A DNA stretch of 64,000 nt. It comes from IMCC2047 sp041395865 (GTDB lineage Bacteria > Pseudomonadota > Gammaproteobacteria > Pseudomonadales > IMCC2047). Shown piece by piece: positions 32,464-42,305 of this stretch. A program made the position numbers and the translations under genes. Where the stretch lies: contig JAWKZQ010000002.1 of assembly GCA_041395865.1 (NCBI GenBank), forward strand, positions 1-64,000, in the 5' to 3' direction. The notes beneath the pieces are model-generated. The model ran no database searches and had not been told where the DNA came from. It saw nothing but the letters and a program-made list of their open reading frames with translations. How positions within the stretch are numbered: position 1 is the first letter of the stretch; the number at the start of each line of letters is the position of its first letter.

Positions 32464-33643
32464 TCGCCCCCCTTAATACCTCAGGCTGCACGTCCGGCGG
32501 CACGCCAATTTCTTTCAGAACCGCTTCAGCGGCCTTTGCGCTGGCGTTCTGTCGGAGTTGCAGGTGAATATCCATAAAGGTATCGGTTTGCTGTTTGGCG
32601 GCCTGTTGATCGTTCAATAATTCCAACAGGGCATGCGACAAGTTGTCCGGGGTTGCCTCTTCCTGAATATATTCTGGCACCATCGGCTTCTGGGACAACA
32701 GGTTGGCCAGGGCAATATGATCCACTTTGATCATTTTCCTGGCAATGCGGTAGGTCAATGGCGACACCTTATAAGCAACAACCATCGGGCGCTTTAACAG
32801 TGCTGCTTCCAGGGTTACCGTTCCGGAGGCCACCAGCAGGACGTCTGCAGCGGCCATTACTTCGCGGGCTCGCCCGACACTGATATGCAGGTTCTCAAGG
32901 CCAGCTATTTCGCTCAGATGTTCCTTGATCAGGCCTTCAGTTTTGGTGCTGGCCGCCGCCACCAGTATTTTACATCCCGGTTGCTGGCGCTGGCACTGCA
33001 CAGCCGTTTGCAAAAAAGTCGCCGCCAGTTTTTTTACTTCACTGGACCGACTGCCGGGCAGCAGGGCAATGACCTTATCCTCTGCCTTCAGTCCCAACGC
33101 TTCGCGCGCCGGTTGCTTAGGGGTTTCCAGGTCAATCTGGTCCGCCAGCGGGTGCCCAACGAACGTCACCGGCACCTGGTGGTTCCGGTAGAACTTCTGC
33201 TCAAAAGGCAGCAGGGCCAGTACCTGGTTTACGCTCTCCGCGATGTGCTTGACGCGCCCCTGGCGCCAGGCCCAAACCTGGGGACTCACATACTGGATGG
33301 TTTTAATCCCCGCCTGCTTGAGTTTGTTTTCCAGTCGCAAATTAAAATCCGGCGCATCAATGCCAATAAAGACATCGGGTGGATTATTGATAAAGTGCTC
33401 CACCAGGTTACGGCGAATCCTGAGCAGTTCAAAAAGCCGGGAAAGGACCTCCACCAGCCCCATCACCGACAAACGTTCCATCGGGACGTGACTCTGAAAT
33501 CCCTGTTGAATCATGCGCGGACCGCCAATGCCCTCGAAGCTTGCGTTGGGATACACCGACTCGATGGCCTCAATCAGGCCGGCTCCCAGAATATCGCCGG
33601 AGTCTTCACCGGCAACGATTCCAATACGCAGCGCTTGTTTCAT
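32450..33643 (-). CDS. lpxB: Lipid-A-disaccharide synthase
   Basis: The 397-residue GT19 glycosyltransferase has IGIVAGEDSGDILGAGLIEAI, FEGIGGPRMIQQGF, FIGIDAPDFNLRLE, QYVSPQVWAWRQGR and ALLPGSRSSEVKKL. It joins UDP-diacylglucosamine and lipid X to form the lipid A disaccharide. An 84-base gap without notable features separates it from lpxA upstream. Its last codons overlap rnhB. Confidence 0.97.
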   Translation of the reverse strand: MKQALRIGIVAGEDSGDILGAGLIEAIESVYPNASFEGIGGPRMIQQGFQSHVPMERLSVMGLVEVLSRLFELLRIRRNLVEHFINNPPDVFIGIDAPDFNLRLENKLKQAGIKTIQYVSPQVWAWRQGRVKHIAESVNQVLALLPFEQKFYRNHQVPVTFVGHPLADQIDLETPKQPAREALGLKAEDKVIALLPGSRSSEVKKLAATFLQTAVQCQRQQPGCKILVAAASTKTEGLIKEHLSEIAGLENLHISVGRAREVMAAADVLLVASGTVTLEAALLKRPMVVAYKVSPLTYRIARKMIKVDHIALANLLSQKPMVPEYIQEEATPDNLSHALLELLNDQQAAKQQTDTFMDIHLQLRQNASAKAAEAVLKEIGVPPDVQPEVLRGANAAP

Positions 33644-33727
33644 GGCAGCAAAAGGGAAAGGGTGTTGAGAAAATTATCCATCGAAGGCTTTACCATGCTG
33701 CGAGGGGCGCGTCACAAAACGCACGAA

Positions 33728-34498
33728 TCAGCGGACAAGCCCTCGCGTGGAAGACAAAATAGAGTCGGTCAGCACCTTGAGCTCAGAGCCCTTGTAATCC
33801 AGCGCTTCAATTTCGGCGACGGCGTCTTTAACGGTCAGGCCTTTACGGAAGACAATGCGATAAGCACGATGCAGGGCGGTGATGGCTTCTTTACTGAAAC
33901 CACGGCGGCGCAGCCCTTCGACATTAATGCCATGTGCAGAGGCTGTATTGCCATTAACCACCAAATAAGCGGCGACATCCTTAAGTACAACACTGCCGGC
34001 GCCACAGATGCTATGGGCACCGATACGGCAAAACTGGTGTACCGCCGTATAGCCACCCAGCACAGCGTAATCATCAACATGCACGTGGCCCGCCAATGAA
34101 GCATTGTTTGCCACAATGGTGTTACTGCCAAGCATAACGTCGTGAGCAACGTGAACGTTAACCATCAGCAGGTTATTGTCGCCAACACGGGTAATGCCGT
34201 TATCCTGCACCGTTCCCCGGTGGATCGTACAGGATTCGCGAATAACGTTATTGTCGCCGATTTCGAGCAACGTGGGCTCACCCTTGTATTTCTTGTCCTG
34301 GCAAGCTTCGCCAACACTCGCAAACTGGTAAATATGGTTATTGGCGCCAATCCGGGTCGGCCCATTGATAACCACATGGGGGCCAATCACAGTGCCTGAG
34401 CCAATAGTGACGTCGGGGCCGATATAGGTCCAGGGCCCTACTTCGACGTCATCGGCCAGTTCAGCGCGGGGATCAACAATGGCACTTGGATGAATCAA
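33728..34498 (-). CDS. lpxA: UDP-N-acetylglucosamine acyltransferase
   Basis: The 256-residue protein is a left-handed beta-helix of hexapeptide repeats (MIHPSAIVDPRAELADDVEVGPWTYIGPDVTIG) with the catalytic His in NVHVAHDVMLG and the C-terminal helical domain (RRRGFSKEAITALHRAYRIVFR). It adds the 3-hydroxyacyl chain to UDP-GlcNAc, the first step of lipid A synthesis. It follows fabZ by 2 bases. Confidence 0.98.
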   Translation of the reverse strand: MIHPSAIVDPRAELADDVEVGPWTYIGPDVTIGSGTVIGPHVVINGPTRIGANNHIYQFASVGEACQDKKYKGEPTLLEIGDNNVIRESCTIHRGTVQDNGITRVGDNNLLMVNVHVAHDVMLGSNTIVANNASLAGHVHVDDYAVLGGYTAVHQFCRIGAHSICGAGSVVLKDVAAYLVVNGNTASAHGINVEGLRRRGFSKEAITALHRAYRIVFRKGLTVKDAVAEIEALDYKGSELKVLTDSILSSTRGLVR

Positions 34499-34500
34499 GC

Positions 34501-34938
34501 TTACTTTTTCCTGTCAGCACAAAGAATCAGACCAGAGCTAACAAGCTCACCTTCTACGGTAGCCCGGCAATCGAACTTCCAGATGCCGCGCTTTTCGGCC
34601 ACGATAGATGCCTCCAGGCGTAACTGATCACCCGGTACAACAGGGCGCTTGAAGCGAAGATTTTCGCTACCCACAAAATAATACATGGAACCGTCGCTAG
34701 GCTTTTTACCCATGGTTTTAAAACCCAGGATTCCAGCCGCCTGGGCCATGGCTTCAATAATTAAAACACCGGGCATTACAGGCGTTTCAGGGAAGTGGCC
34801 ATTAAAAAACTCTTCATTCACAGTCACGTTTTTATAGGCAACGATCGACTTACCCAACTCCATATCCACAACGCGGTCCACCAGCAGAAAGGGGTAACGG
34901 TGTGGCAGGTATTCCCTGATTTCGTCAATGTACATCAT
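34501..34938 (-). CDS. fabZ: 3-hydroxyacyl-ACP dehydratase FabZ
   Basis: The 145-residue hot-dog-fold enzyme has IREYLPHRYPFLLVDRV with the catalytic His, FNGHFPETPVMPGVLIIEAMAQAAG with the catalytic Glu, and the FRRPVVPGDQL-type motif as FKRPVVPGDQLRLEA. It dehydrates hydroxyacyl-ACPs in fatty acid elongation. Tight spacing with lpxD (2 bases) and lpxA places it in the lpx operon, where it competes with LpxA for the same acyl-ACP. Confidence 0.98.
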   Translation of the reverse strand: MMYIDEIREYLPHRYPFLLVDRVVDMELGKSIVAYKNVTVNEEFFNGHFPETPVMPGVLIIEAMAQAAGILGFKTMGKKPSDGSMYYFVGSENLRFKRPVVPGDQLRLEASIVAEKRGIWKFDCRATVEGELVSSGLILCADRKK

Positions 34939-34940
34939 GC

Positions 34941-35987
34941 CTATTGATCCTGGTCTCGAAGTTGTTTGATTTCTTTTTCCAGCTGCTTGACCTGTTTTAC
35001 CAATTCGTCAAGCTGCTTTAAGCGCACAGAGCTTTTTCGCCACTGTGCCGTCGGCATCATCGCCGTACCCGAAGAGTAACTGCCTGGCTGTTTAATCGAG
35101 CCAGTAACAAAGGACATGGCTGTTATAAAGACCCGGTCGCAAATTTTCAGGTGTCCGGCAAATCCGACGCCCCCGGCAATCATACAGTGACTGCCGATTT
35201 CGGTACTACCGGAAATGCCCACACAAGCTGCAATCGCGGTGTTCTTGCCAATCCTGACATTATGGGCCACCATGACCTGGTTATCAATCTTAACGCCATC
35301 CTCAATCACAGTATCCTGAAGTGCGCCCCGGTCAATCGTGGTATTGGCGCCAATTTCCACATCATCGCCAATCTGCACACTGCCCAGCTGTGCAATTTTT
35401 TCCCAGTTGCCCTGCTGGTTGGCAAACCCAAATCCGTCGGCCCCGATCACAGCCCCGCTATGGATAATCACTCGTTTCCCAATTTGCACCTTGTGGTAGC
35501 AGGTCACGCCAGGAGCCAGGCGCGTTCCCTCGCCAATACCGGCGCCCTCACCGATATAACTGCCAGCCCCAACCTCAACGCCAGGACCAATAACAGCACC
35601 GGCCTCAACGACAACCTGGGCGGCAATCGCAGCACCCTCGGCTATTTTTGCCGTCGGATCAATCACAGCCGTTGGGTGAATACCCGCTTTAACAGGCATT
35701 CGATCGTCAAAAAGGCGAGACAGTTTTGCAAAAGCCAGGTAGGGATTATCGGAAACGAGTGCGTTTCCAGGCACCTGCAACGCCAGTTCTTCCCGAACAA
35801 CCACGGCGCCTGCGCGGCTGGCCGGAAGCTCGGAAACATAGCGCGCGTCCGAAACGAAACTGATCTGGTGTTCCTCGGCCTCAGACAAACCCGCCAGGCC
35901 GCTTATACGGCATTGCGGATCACCCCGTAGCTCAGCACCAAGCAGCTCCGCCAGCTCAAGGAGCGTATATTCCGGTTGCGACAACAT
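34941..35987 (-). CDS. lpxD: UDP-3-O-(3-hydroxyacyl)glucosamine N-acyltransferase
   Basis: The 348-residue protein has an N-terminal uridine-binding domain (YTLLELAELLGAELRGDPQCRISGLAGL), a long hexapeptide beta helix with the catalytic His in DNQVMVAHNVRIG, and a C-terminal coiled helix (LDELVKQVKQLEKEIKQLRDQ). It adds the second acyl chain in lipid A synthesis. It follows skp by 11 bases. Confidence 0.98.
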   Translation of the reverse strand: MLSQPEYTLLELAELLGAELRGDPQCRISGLAGLSEAEEHQISFVSDARYVSELPASRAGAVVVREELALQVPGNALVSDNPYLAFAKLSRLFDDRMPVKAGIHPTAVIDPTAKIAEGAAIAAQVVVEAGAVIGPGVEVGAGSYIGEGAGIGEGTRLAPGVTCYHKVQIGKRVIIHSGAVIGADGFGFANQQGNWEKIAQLGSVQIGDDVEIGANTTIDRGALQDTVIEDGVKIDNQVMVAHNVRIGKNTAIAACVGISGSTEIGSHCMIAGGVGFAGHLKICDRVFITAMSFVTGSIKQPGSYSSGTAMMPTAQWRKSSVRLKQLDELVKQVKQLEKEIKQLRDQDQ

Positions 35988-35998
35988 GCTCGGCCGGA

Positions 35999-36502
35999 TT
36001 AAGGGTTAGCGTTGATATTTTCGGTAACGCGTTTTGTCAGGTTATCCTTCGGATCGACAATAATGGCAGCCTTCAGGTGCATCAGGGTGTTGTAGCCCCC
36101 CTCTTCCATCAATTCGGTGACGGCATTCTTAAACTTTGGCCCGAACTCCTGCATCAGTTCCTGCTGGCTGCTCATCTGCGATTCCTGAAGCTGCTTCAGT
36201 CGCTGCTGATACTCAACCACCTTGACTTCGATCTCATTATTGAGATTACGCTTTTCAGCCTCACTCATGACCGCGGCATCCTGCTGCAATTGGGCCTGCA
36301 GCCCGCGAATCATTTGCTCCAGCTCTTTGATTTTGTTTTGCTCTGGCGCCAGACGTTTTTTTAATTCAGCAATTCGCTCCTTGGCGGGTTCTGAATTCAA
36401 AATCGCTGCATCGGCATCAACAAAGGCGATATTTTGGGCTGCATTAGCGAAGCCCGTCATCATCATTCCAGCAACAAACAAAGCCGCAAGTGTTTTTTTC
36501 AC
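35999..36502 (-). CDS. skp: OmpH/Skp family periplasmic chaperone
   Basis: The 167-residue protein has a cleavable signal peptide (MKKTLAALFVAGMMMTGFANA) and a mostly coiled-coil body (ERIAELKKRLAPEQNKIKELEQMIRGLQAQLQQD, EVKVVEYQQRLKQLQESQMSS), as in trimeric Skp. Skp holds unfolded outer-membrane proteins on the way to BamA, encoded just upstream. The pairing bamA-skp-lpxD is conserved. Confidence 0.94.
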   Translation of the reverse strand: MKKTLAALFVAGMMMTGFANAAQNIAFVDADAAILNSEPAKERIAELKKRLAPEQNKIKELEQMIRGLQAQLQQDAAVMSEAEKRNLNNEIEVKVVEYQQRLKQLQESQMSSQQELMQEFGPKFKNAVTELMEEGGYNTLMHLKAAIIVDPKDNLTKRVTENINANP

Positions 36503-36558
36503 GTTACATCCTCATGTACGGTTAATTTTACCTAAAGGGCCGGCGTTAGAAGGCCGCT

Positions 36559-38894
36559 TTAGAAAGAGGTTCCAAAGGAGAACTGGAAGAACTCGGTGTC
36601 CTCGAAATCCTCATCGTTCAGCGCGCTGGCCAATGCAAAGCTAAGCGGTCCGAATCCTGACAACCAGGTTGCCGAGAAGCCGACGGAATAACGCAACTCT
36701 CCCAGATCGAGCTTTTCACAGTAAATGCTGGTGCCTGGGCAATCGGTCTCAAAGACGTTACCCGCATCGAAGAAAAAGCCCGTTTCAAAGGAACGCGTAT
36801 CGTTCACAAAGGGCAATGGGAATAACAGTTCGGCACTACCGGTTACCAGCACATTACCGCCGAATGGATCAGCGTCCTGATCCGGGTCATTAACGGCAGG
36901 TGTACTGCGCGGGCCCAATGTGTTGTTCTCATAGCCCCTTACGCTATCGAAGCCACCTGCGAAGAAATGCTTGTTGAAGGGCAAGCGGCTGGTACTGCCA
37001 TAGGCTTCGCCATAGCCAAGCTCTGTTCGCAGCCGCAGTGTAAAGTTATCGGTCAACGGGAAGAGAATACGTCCATCATAGGTCAGCTTATAATAACTCA
37101 GGTCGCTGCCCGGCAAGGACAACTCCAGGGCTACCGATTGCGAGGCGCCACGGGTCGCGAATACACCCCGGTTCAATGAGGACTCACGCCAACGCGCTGT
37201 AAACAGGAAGTTATTGTAGTCATCACCCTCTTCATTCAGGTAAGCCACAATTTCCTGAACCGGGAATCTACCGGTATTAATCGAGGTGCTTTCAACACCC
37301 AACCGGAAGGACAAAAACTGGGTTTCCGAGAGCGGGTAACCGTAGCTGACGTTACCGCCAAAACTGTCCGTCGTGTAGGACGAAATATCGTCCTCTTCAA
37401 AATCGAGCTCACGGAAAAACAAATCGAAGCCGCGGCTTACGCCATCCACTGTGTAGTAAGGGTCAAGGTAGGAGAAGCGATAACTGGTGCGCGATTCGCT
37501 ATTGCTGGCGCCAATGGAAACGTTATTACCCGAACCCAGGAAGTTCTTCTGGGTAATATCCAGGCCAAGCGTTAACCCGGAATCACCGGAGAAGCCTAAA
37601 CTGGCCGCGATACTGCCGGAGGGCTGCTCCTCAATCGAATAATTCACATCAATCTGGTCGGAAGTGCCTGGCACAGCCGGCGTTTCAACGTTCACCTCTT
37701 TAAAGAAACCTAAACGCTGCAAACGAATCTTGGATTGCTCAATCGCCTTGTTGGACGCCCAGGCCGACTCCATTTGGCGCATTTCACGGCGCAGCACTTC
37801 GTCATTGGTCTTGGTATTGCCGCTGAAATTGATCCGGCGGACATAGGCACGCTTGCCTGGGTCAACGAAGAGGTTGATATCAATCTGCCTGGTTTCCTCA
37901 TCGATATCGGGAATCGCATTGACGTTTGCGAAGGTATAGCCTTCATCGCCGAGCCGAACCGTCATTTTTTCGGTGGTGCTGGTGAGGGCCTGATTGGAGA
38001 AAATATCACCGCTATGCACCTGCAGGAGCTTGCTAAGCTCCGATTCTGCAACAGGCAGGTCACCGCTGAAACTGATCTCGTCGATGACGTATTGGTCACC
38101 CTCAACAACATTGACCGTAATGTATACGTTCGACTTATCGGGCGTAATGGAAACCTGTGTCGACTCGATACTGAAATTGATATAGCCGTTATTCAGGTAC
38201 TTGGAACGCAAACGCTCAAGGTCGCCGCTCAACTTTTCACGGGAGTATTTATCATCCCCTTATACCAGCTTTTCCAGTTTGTCGGGCGCAGGGAAAAGCG
38301 ATCCAGCAACTCCTCGTCATCAAAGACCTGGTTACCGACAATGTTGATACGTTTGATTTTAGACGGTTTACCCTCTTCGATGGTAATCGTCAGCGCCACC
38401 CGGTTACGTTCGAGCTCCTTAACATCGGTTTCAACGCTCACACCGTAACGTCCCTGGGAAATATATTGGCGCGCCAGCTCCTGCTCCAGGCGATCGAGTG
38501 TGGCTCGCTGGAAGATTTCCCCTTCGCTCAAACCGGCCTGTTTCAAGCCCTTTTTCAGGTCGTCGGTACCAATGTTTTCGTTGCCCGAAATTTCGATACT
38601 GCTAATGGAAGGCCGCTCCTGGACAACAACCACCAGCACATCGCCATCCTGGCCTATCTGTATATCGTTAAAGTAGCCTGTTTTGAAAAGACTGCGGGTA
38701 GCCTCAACAATCTTTTCTTCATCGACGCGATCGCCAATATTAATCGGGAATGCCTGGAAGAGTGTACCTGGCGATACACGTTGCAGCCCCTCAAGACGAA
38801 TATCGGAAATTACAAAGGGTGCAGCCTGAGCAAGGCGTGCGAATGAGATAAATAGAATACCCAGACTAAACAGCAGAAAAGCGAGTCGTTTCAT
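36559..38894 (-). CDS. bamA: Outer-membrane assembly factor BamA, with single-base frameshift
   Basis: Two adjoining frames together encode one BamA. The first (38894-38229) has a signal peptide and POTRA domains 1 to about 3, ending TNWKSWYKG before it goes out of frame; the second resumes with KYSREKLSGDLERLRSKYLNNGY and runs through POTRA 4-5 and the 16-strand barrel (FFAGGFDSVRGYENNTLGP, ending FSFGTSF). The break is at a run of four G near 38255-38258; five G would restore KGDDKYSREKL. The total would then be 778 residues, normal for BamA. Because BamA is essential, a sequencing indel is likely. It inserts beta-barrel proteins with BamB-E. Confidence 0.9.
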
Positions 38895-38930
38895 GAAATT
38901 GTTCTTATTGGTCGCTGTGTGAGCGTTTGA

Positions 38931-40289
38931 TCATAGCAGCCGCATTAGATCGTTATAGAGCGCGAAAAACATCAGGGTCATGATTATACCGATACCGATA
39001 CGTAATCCCAGCATTTGTGCCTTTTCTGATACCGGTTTACCACGCACAAGCTCCGCAAGGTAATACATCAGGTGCCCGCCATCAAGCATCGGGATCGGTA
39101 GAATATTAATAACCCCCAAGCTGATACTCAGATAGGCAAGAAAATTCAGGAAAGTTTCCAGCCCTCTTTCAACAGAGTCTCCCGCCACCTGCGCAATGGT
39201 AATGGGTCCGCTGAGGTTCTTCACAGAGATATCGCCCAGCAGCATTTTCTTGATGGACACCAGAATCAAAGCGGTCATATCCCAGGTCTTATCCACTGCC
39301 TCAACAAAGGCACCGGGCAGCGAATAGCGGGTATCGCGCCGCATACTCTCCGGCCACTCGGGTCTTTCAACCGCCACACCCAGCTGGCCGGCCATGCTTC
39401 CATCCGGTTGTTCAACACTGCCCAGGATTGCTGATTGGCGCAGCACCTGCCCATCCCGCAAAACTTCAAGCGAAATCCTTTCCGCGGGTCGTTCCTGCAC
39501 ATAGTCGACCAACTCGCGCCATTCCTTTACCGGCACACCATCAATCGCGGCGATCAGGTCTCCCGGCTGCAAATTCGCCTGGGCAGCGGCACTCTCTTCC
39601 ACAACGTGATCGACCACCGGCCTTACACTGGGCCAGAACGGTTTGATACCCAGTCCACCCAGCACATCAGGCGTATCGGTATCCGCCAGCCATCTTTCAA
39701 CCGGAATAACCAGCCTGGTTGCTGTTTGCTCGCCGAAGGGGGCAACGCTCAGCACAATTTCACCGCTGTCACCCACATGCCCGAGCAACTCCATGCTTAC
39801 TGCTTGCCAGGAGGGCGTTTCCACGCCATCGACGGCGAGGATTTCCTGCTCTGAAACCAGCCCCGCCTTGGCTGCCAACGAGCCGGGCTCGACCTGTCCT
39901 ACCACTGGCGCAACCGAAGTCACCCCAGCCACAAACATCAACCAGTAAGCAACAATCGCAAACAGGAAATTAGCCGCCGGCCCCGCCACAACTACGGCGA
40001 TACGCTGCCATACGGACTTACGGTTAAAAGCCTGGGAAAGCTCCTCTTCGGCGACAGGGCCTTCACGTTCGTCCAGCATTTTGACGTATCCGCCCAACGG
40101 GATGGCGGCAATGACAAACTCAGTGCCACGACGATCCCGCCGCGAATAAATGGCCTTGCCAAACCCCACTGAAAAGCGCAGCACCTTAACGCCGCAACGG
40201 CGCGCTACCCAAAAGTGCCCGAATTCATGCACGGTTACCAGCAACCCGAGAGTAACGGCTGTGGCAAGAATAATTTGCAATAATTCCAT
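38931..40289 (-). CDS. rseP: Site-2 intramembrane metalloprotease RseP
   Basis: The 452-residue polytopic protein has the zinc motif HEFGH (residues 21-25), two tandem periplasmic PDZ domains (about 125-310) and the third metal ligand in PIPMLDGGHLMYY near the C-terminus. RseP cleaves the membrane anti-sigma factor RseA after DegS, releasing sigma-E in response to outer-membrane stress. It lies between dxr and bamA, the sigma-E-linked arrangement. Confidence 0.97.
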   Translation of the reverse strand: MELLQIILATAVTLGLLVTVHEFGHFWVARRCGVKVLRFSVGFGKAIYSRRDRRGTEFVIAAIPLGGYVKMLDEREGPVAEEELSQAFNRKSVWQRIAVVVAGPAANFLFAIVAYWLMFVAGVTSVAPVVGQVEPGSLAAKAGLVSEQEILAVDGVETPSWQAVSMELLGHVGDSGEIVLSVAPFGEQTATRLVIPVERWLADTDTPDVLGGLGIKPFWPSVRPVVDHVVEESAAAQANLQPGDLIAAIDGVPVKEWRELVDYVQERPAERISLEVLRDGQVLRQSAILGSVEQPDGSMAGQLGVAVERPEWPESMRRDTRYSLPGAFVEAVDKTWDMTALILVSIKKMLLGDISVKNLSGPITIAQVAGDSVERGLETFLNFLAYLSISLGVINILPIPMLDGGHLMYYLAELVRGKPVSEKAQMLGLRIGIGIIMTLMFFALYNDLMRLL

Positions 40290-40298
40290 GCGCGGTAG

Positions 40299-41480
40299 TT
40301 ACCTCAATAGCTGGCGGGCCAACTCACGGGCTCGCACGTCCTCAGACAACACAGTATCAATGCTATCCGGCCTGACAGACGCATACTTTTGCAACACACT
40401 ATCCACCAGTTGATAGATGCCGGTAAAAGGCAGCTGATGATCAAGGAAGGCCTGAACGGCTACTTCATTTGCCGCGTTCAGTGCCACAGGCACGGTGCCG
40501 CCCGCAGCAATGGCGTTAGCCGCCAACGGCAAACAGGGAAACTTGTCTTCATCCAGCGGCTCAAAATCCAGCCTGGCTACCTGGGTCAGGTCCAGCGACG
40601 AAACGCCGGAGTCGGTTCGCTCAGGCCAGGACAAACCGTAAGCGATGGGTATCCGCATATCCGGATTGCCCATTTGAGCCAACACCGACCCGTCAACATA
40701 TTCCACCATGGAGTGAATCACACTCTGGCGGTGCACCAGCACATCGACTTTGTCATGGCTGGTGTTGAACAGCCAGCAGGCCTCGATCAACTCCAACCCC
40801 TTATTCATCATCGTGGCCGAATCCACTGAAATTTTCTGGCCCATACTCCAGTTCGGATGCGCGCAGGCCTGTTCCGGCGTAATGGAAGCAAACTCCTGCA
40901 GGGGTTTATCGCGAAACGGGCCGCCGGAAGCCGTGAGGATAACCCGGCGTACGCCGATCGGCGCCAGACCGTCACGATGTTGCGCAGGCAAGCACTGATA
41001 CACGGCATTATGCTCGCTATCAATCGGCAACAGTTCCGCACCGCTGCGCTGTACTGCCTCCATAAACAGCGAGCCGCACATCACCAGCGCTTCCTTATTG
41101 GCCAGCAGGGTCCGCTTACCGGCATTAACAGCGGCTAGCGTCGGCAGCAAGCCGGCGGCGCCAACAATTGCCGCCATCACGTAATCCACCTGCCCGTCGG
41201 CAGCCACCTGCGCCAGCGCTTCATCGCCTGCCAGTACCTCGGTATCTATGGCTTCACCACGCAACAGCTGTTGCAATTGCTGCGCCGCTGCATGATCTCT
41301 CAAGACGGCATAGCGGGGGTTAAAACGGCGAACCTGTTCAGCCAACCCCTCAACATTGGTATTGGCCGTCAAGGCAAAGACCTTAAAGTCCTCCGGGTGA
41401 CGGGCAATCACATCCAGCGTGCTGACACCGATAGATCCGGTGGAACCGAGCACCGTCACCTGTTTTACAGCGGCAGACAT
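40299..41480 (-). CDS. dxr: 1-deoxy-D-xylulose-5-phosphate reductoisomerase
   Basis: The 393-residue enzyme has the NADPH-binding VTVLGSTGSIGVSTLDVIARHPE, LLANKEALVMCG, the metal/substrate site LLPIDSEHNAVYQCLP, LTASGGPFRD, HPNWSMGQKISVDSATMMNKGLELIEA and the C-terminal helical domain. It makes MEP, the committed step of the isoprenoid pathway continued by IspD and IspF in this window. Gaps to cdsA (3 bases) and rseP (9 bases) are very short. Confidence 0.98.
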   Translation of the reverse strand: MSAAVKQVTVLGSTGSIGVSTLDVIARHPEDFKVFALTANTNVEGLAEQVRRFNPRYAVLRDHAAAQQLQQLLRGEAIDTEVLAGDEALAQVAADGQVDYVMAAIVGAAGLLPTLAAVNAGKRTLLANKEALVMCGSLFMEAVQRSGAELLPIDSEHNAVYQCLPAQHRDGLAPIGVRRVILTASGGPFRDKPLQEFASITPEQACAHPNWSMGQKISVDSATMMNKGLELIEACWLFNTSHDKVDVLVHRQSVIHSMVEYVDGSVLAQMGNPDMRIPIAYGLSWPERTDSGVSSLDLTQVARLDFEPLDEDKFPCLPLAANAIAAGGTVPVALNAANEVAVQAFLDHQLPFTGIYQLVDSVLQKYASVRPDSIDTVLSEDVRARELARQLLR

Positions 41481-41483
41481 TAC

Positions 41484-42305
41484 CTAGAGGCGCCCCATCA
41501 GCATCAGCACAACGGTATAAAGCGGCAGAGCTGCCACCAGGCTGTCGATACGGTCCATGATGCCACCGTGCCCGGGCAACAAATTACTGCTGTCTTTAAC
41601 CCCACGGTAGCGCTTGATCATGCTCTCGGCGAGATCCCCGACAATGGAAACAACCGTAATAAATGCCGCAAGCAACGCAAACAAGAACCAACTGGCTAAA
41701 CCTTCACCCTGCAGGTATCCGGAGAACAGCAGCATCAGCAACGTCACAGCGACGGTTGAGACCAAAGCGCCGTAGACGCCTGCCCAGGTTTTACCGGGAC
41801 TGACCTGAGGCGCCAGCTTGCGATGACCCCATTTGCGACCGGCAAAGTAGGCGCCAATATCCGCCCCCCAGACCATTGCCAACAACAGAAAGATAAGAAA
41901 TACGCCCTGCGGCTGCTGTTTAAGTTGATTCAGGCTCAACCAGGCAAACACCAAAATAAAAAGACCCAGGAAGGTTCGTTTGGCAGTACTGCCCCATAAT
42001 GACTGGCTGGCAGGATAGGTTTTTACCCACCAGAGAATAATCGCCCACAGCACCAGCGACGCGTAAAGCAGGCTCTGCTGCGTCGCGACAGCTAAATCGG
42101 AAATAGCCTGAAACGCCAGCAGCACCGCACCGCAGTAAAAAAGGCGCGAGCGTTTGGGCAAGCCCGCCAGGTCGCCCCATTCCCAGGCGCCCAGTGCAAA
42201 AACTGCCGCTGAAAAAAGCGCAAAATAGCCAGGCGGCAGAAAAATAATCGCAGCCAGTACCAGGGGGCCCAGCACCAGAGCCGTGATAATTCTTGTTTTA
42301 AGCAC
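41484..42305 (-). CDS. cdsA: Phosphatidate cytidylyltransferase
   Basis: The 273-residue polytopic membrane protein carries the CdsA signature SPGKTWAGVYGALVSTV...FIT VVSIVGDLAESMIKRYRGVKDSSNLLPGHGGIMDRIDSL near the C-terminus, with several membrane helices before it. It forms CDP-diacylglycerol from phosphatidate and CTP. I chose the GTG at 42305 (VLKTRIITALVLGP), which overlaps the uppS stop codon and follows GAGGA, over an ATG at 42362 inside uppS. Confidence 0.95.
   Translation of the reverse strand: MLKTRIITALVLGPLVLAAIIFLPPGYFALFSAAVFALGAWEWGDLAGLPKRSRLFYCGAVLLAFQAISDLAVATQQSLLYASLVLWAIILWWVKTYPASQSLWGSTAKRTFLGLFILVFAWLSLNQLKQQPQGVFLIFLLLAMVWGADIGAYFAGRKWGHRKLAPQVSPGKTWAGVYGALVSTVAVTLLMLLFSGYLQGEGLASWFLFALLAAFITVVSIVGDLAESMIKRYRGVKDSSNLLPGHGGIMDRIDSLVAALPLYTVVLMLMGRL

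Noticed and set aside
32885..34099. 404-codon frame antisense to lpxB and lpxA
   Set aside because: Spans two convincing genes and their gap; no domain and no start signal.
38229..38894. A separate 221-residue POTRA-only protein
   Set aside because: The downstream frame continues the same BamA sequence after a single missing base, so it is the 5' part of bamA.
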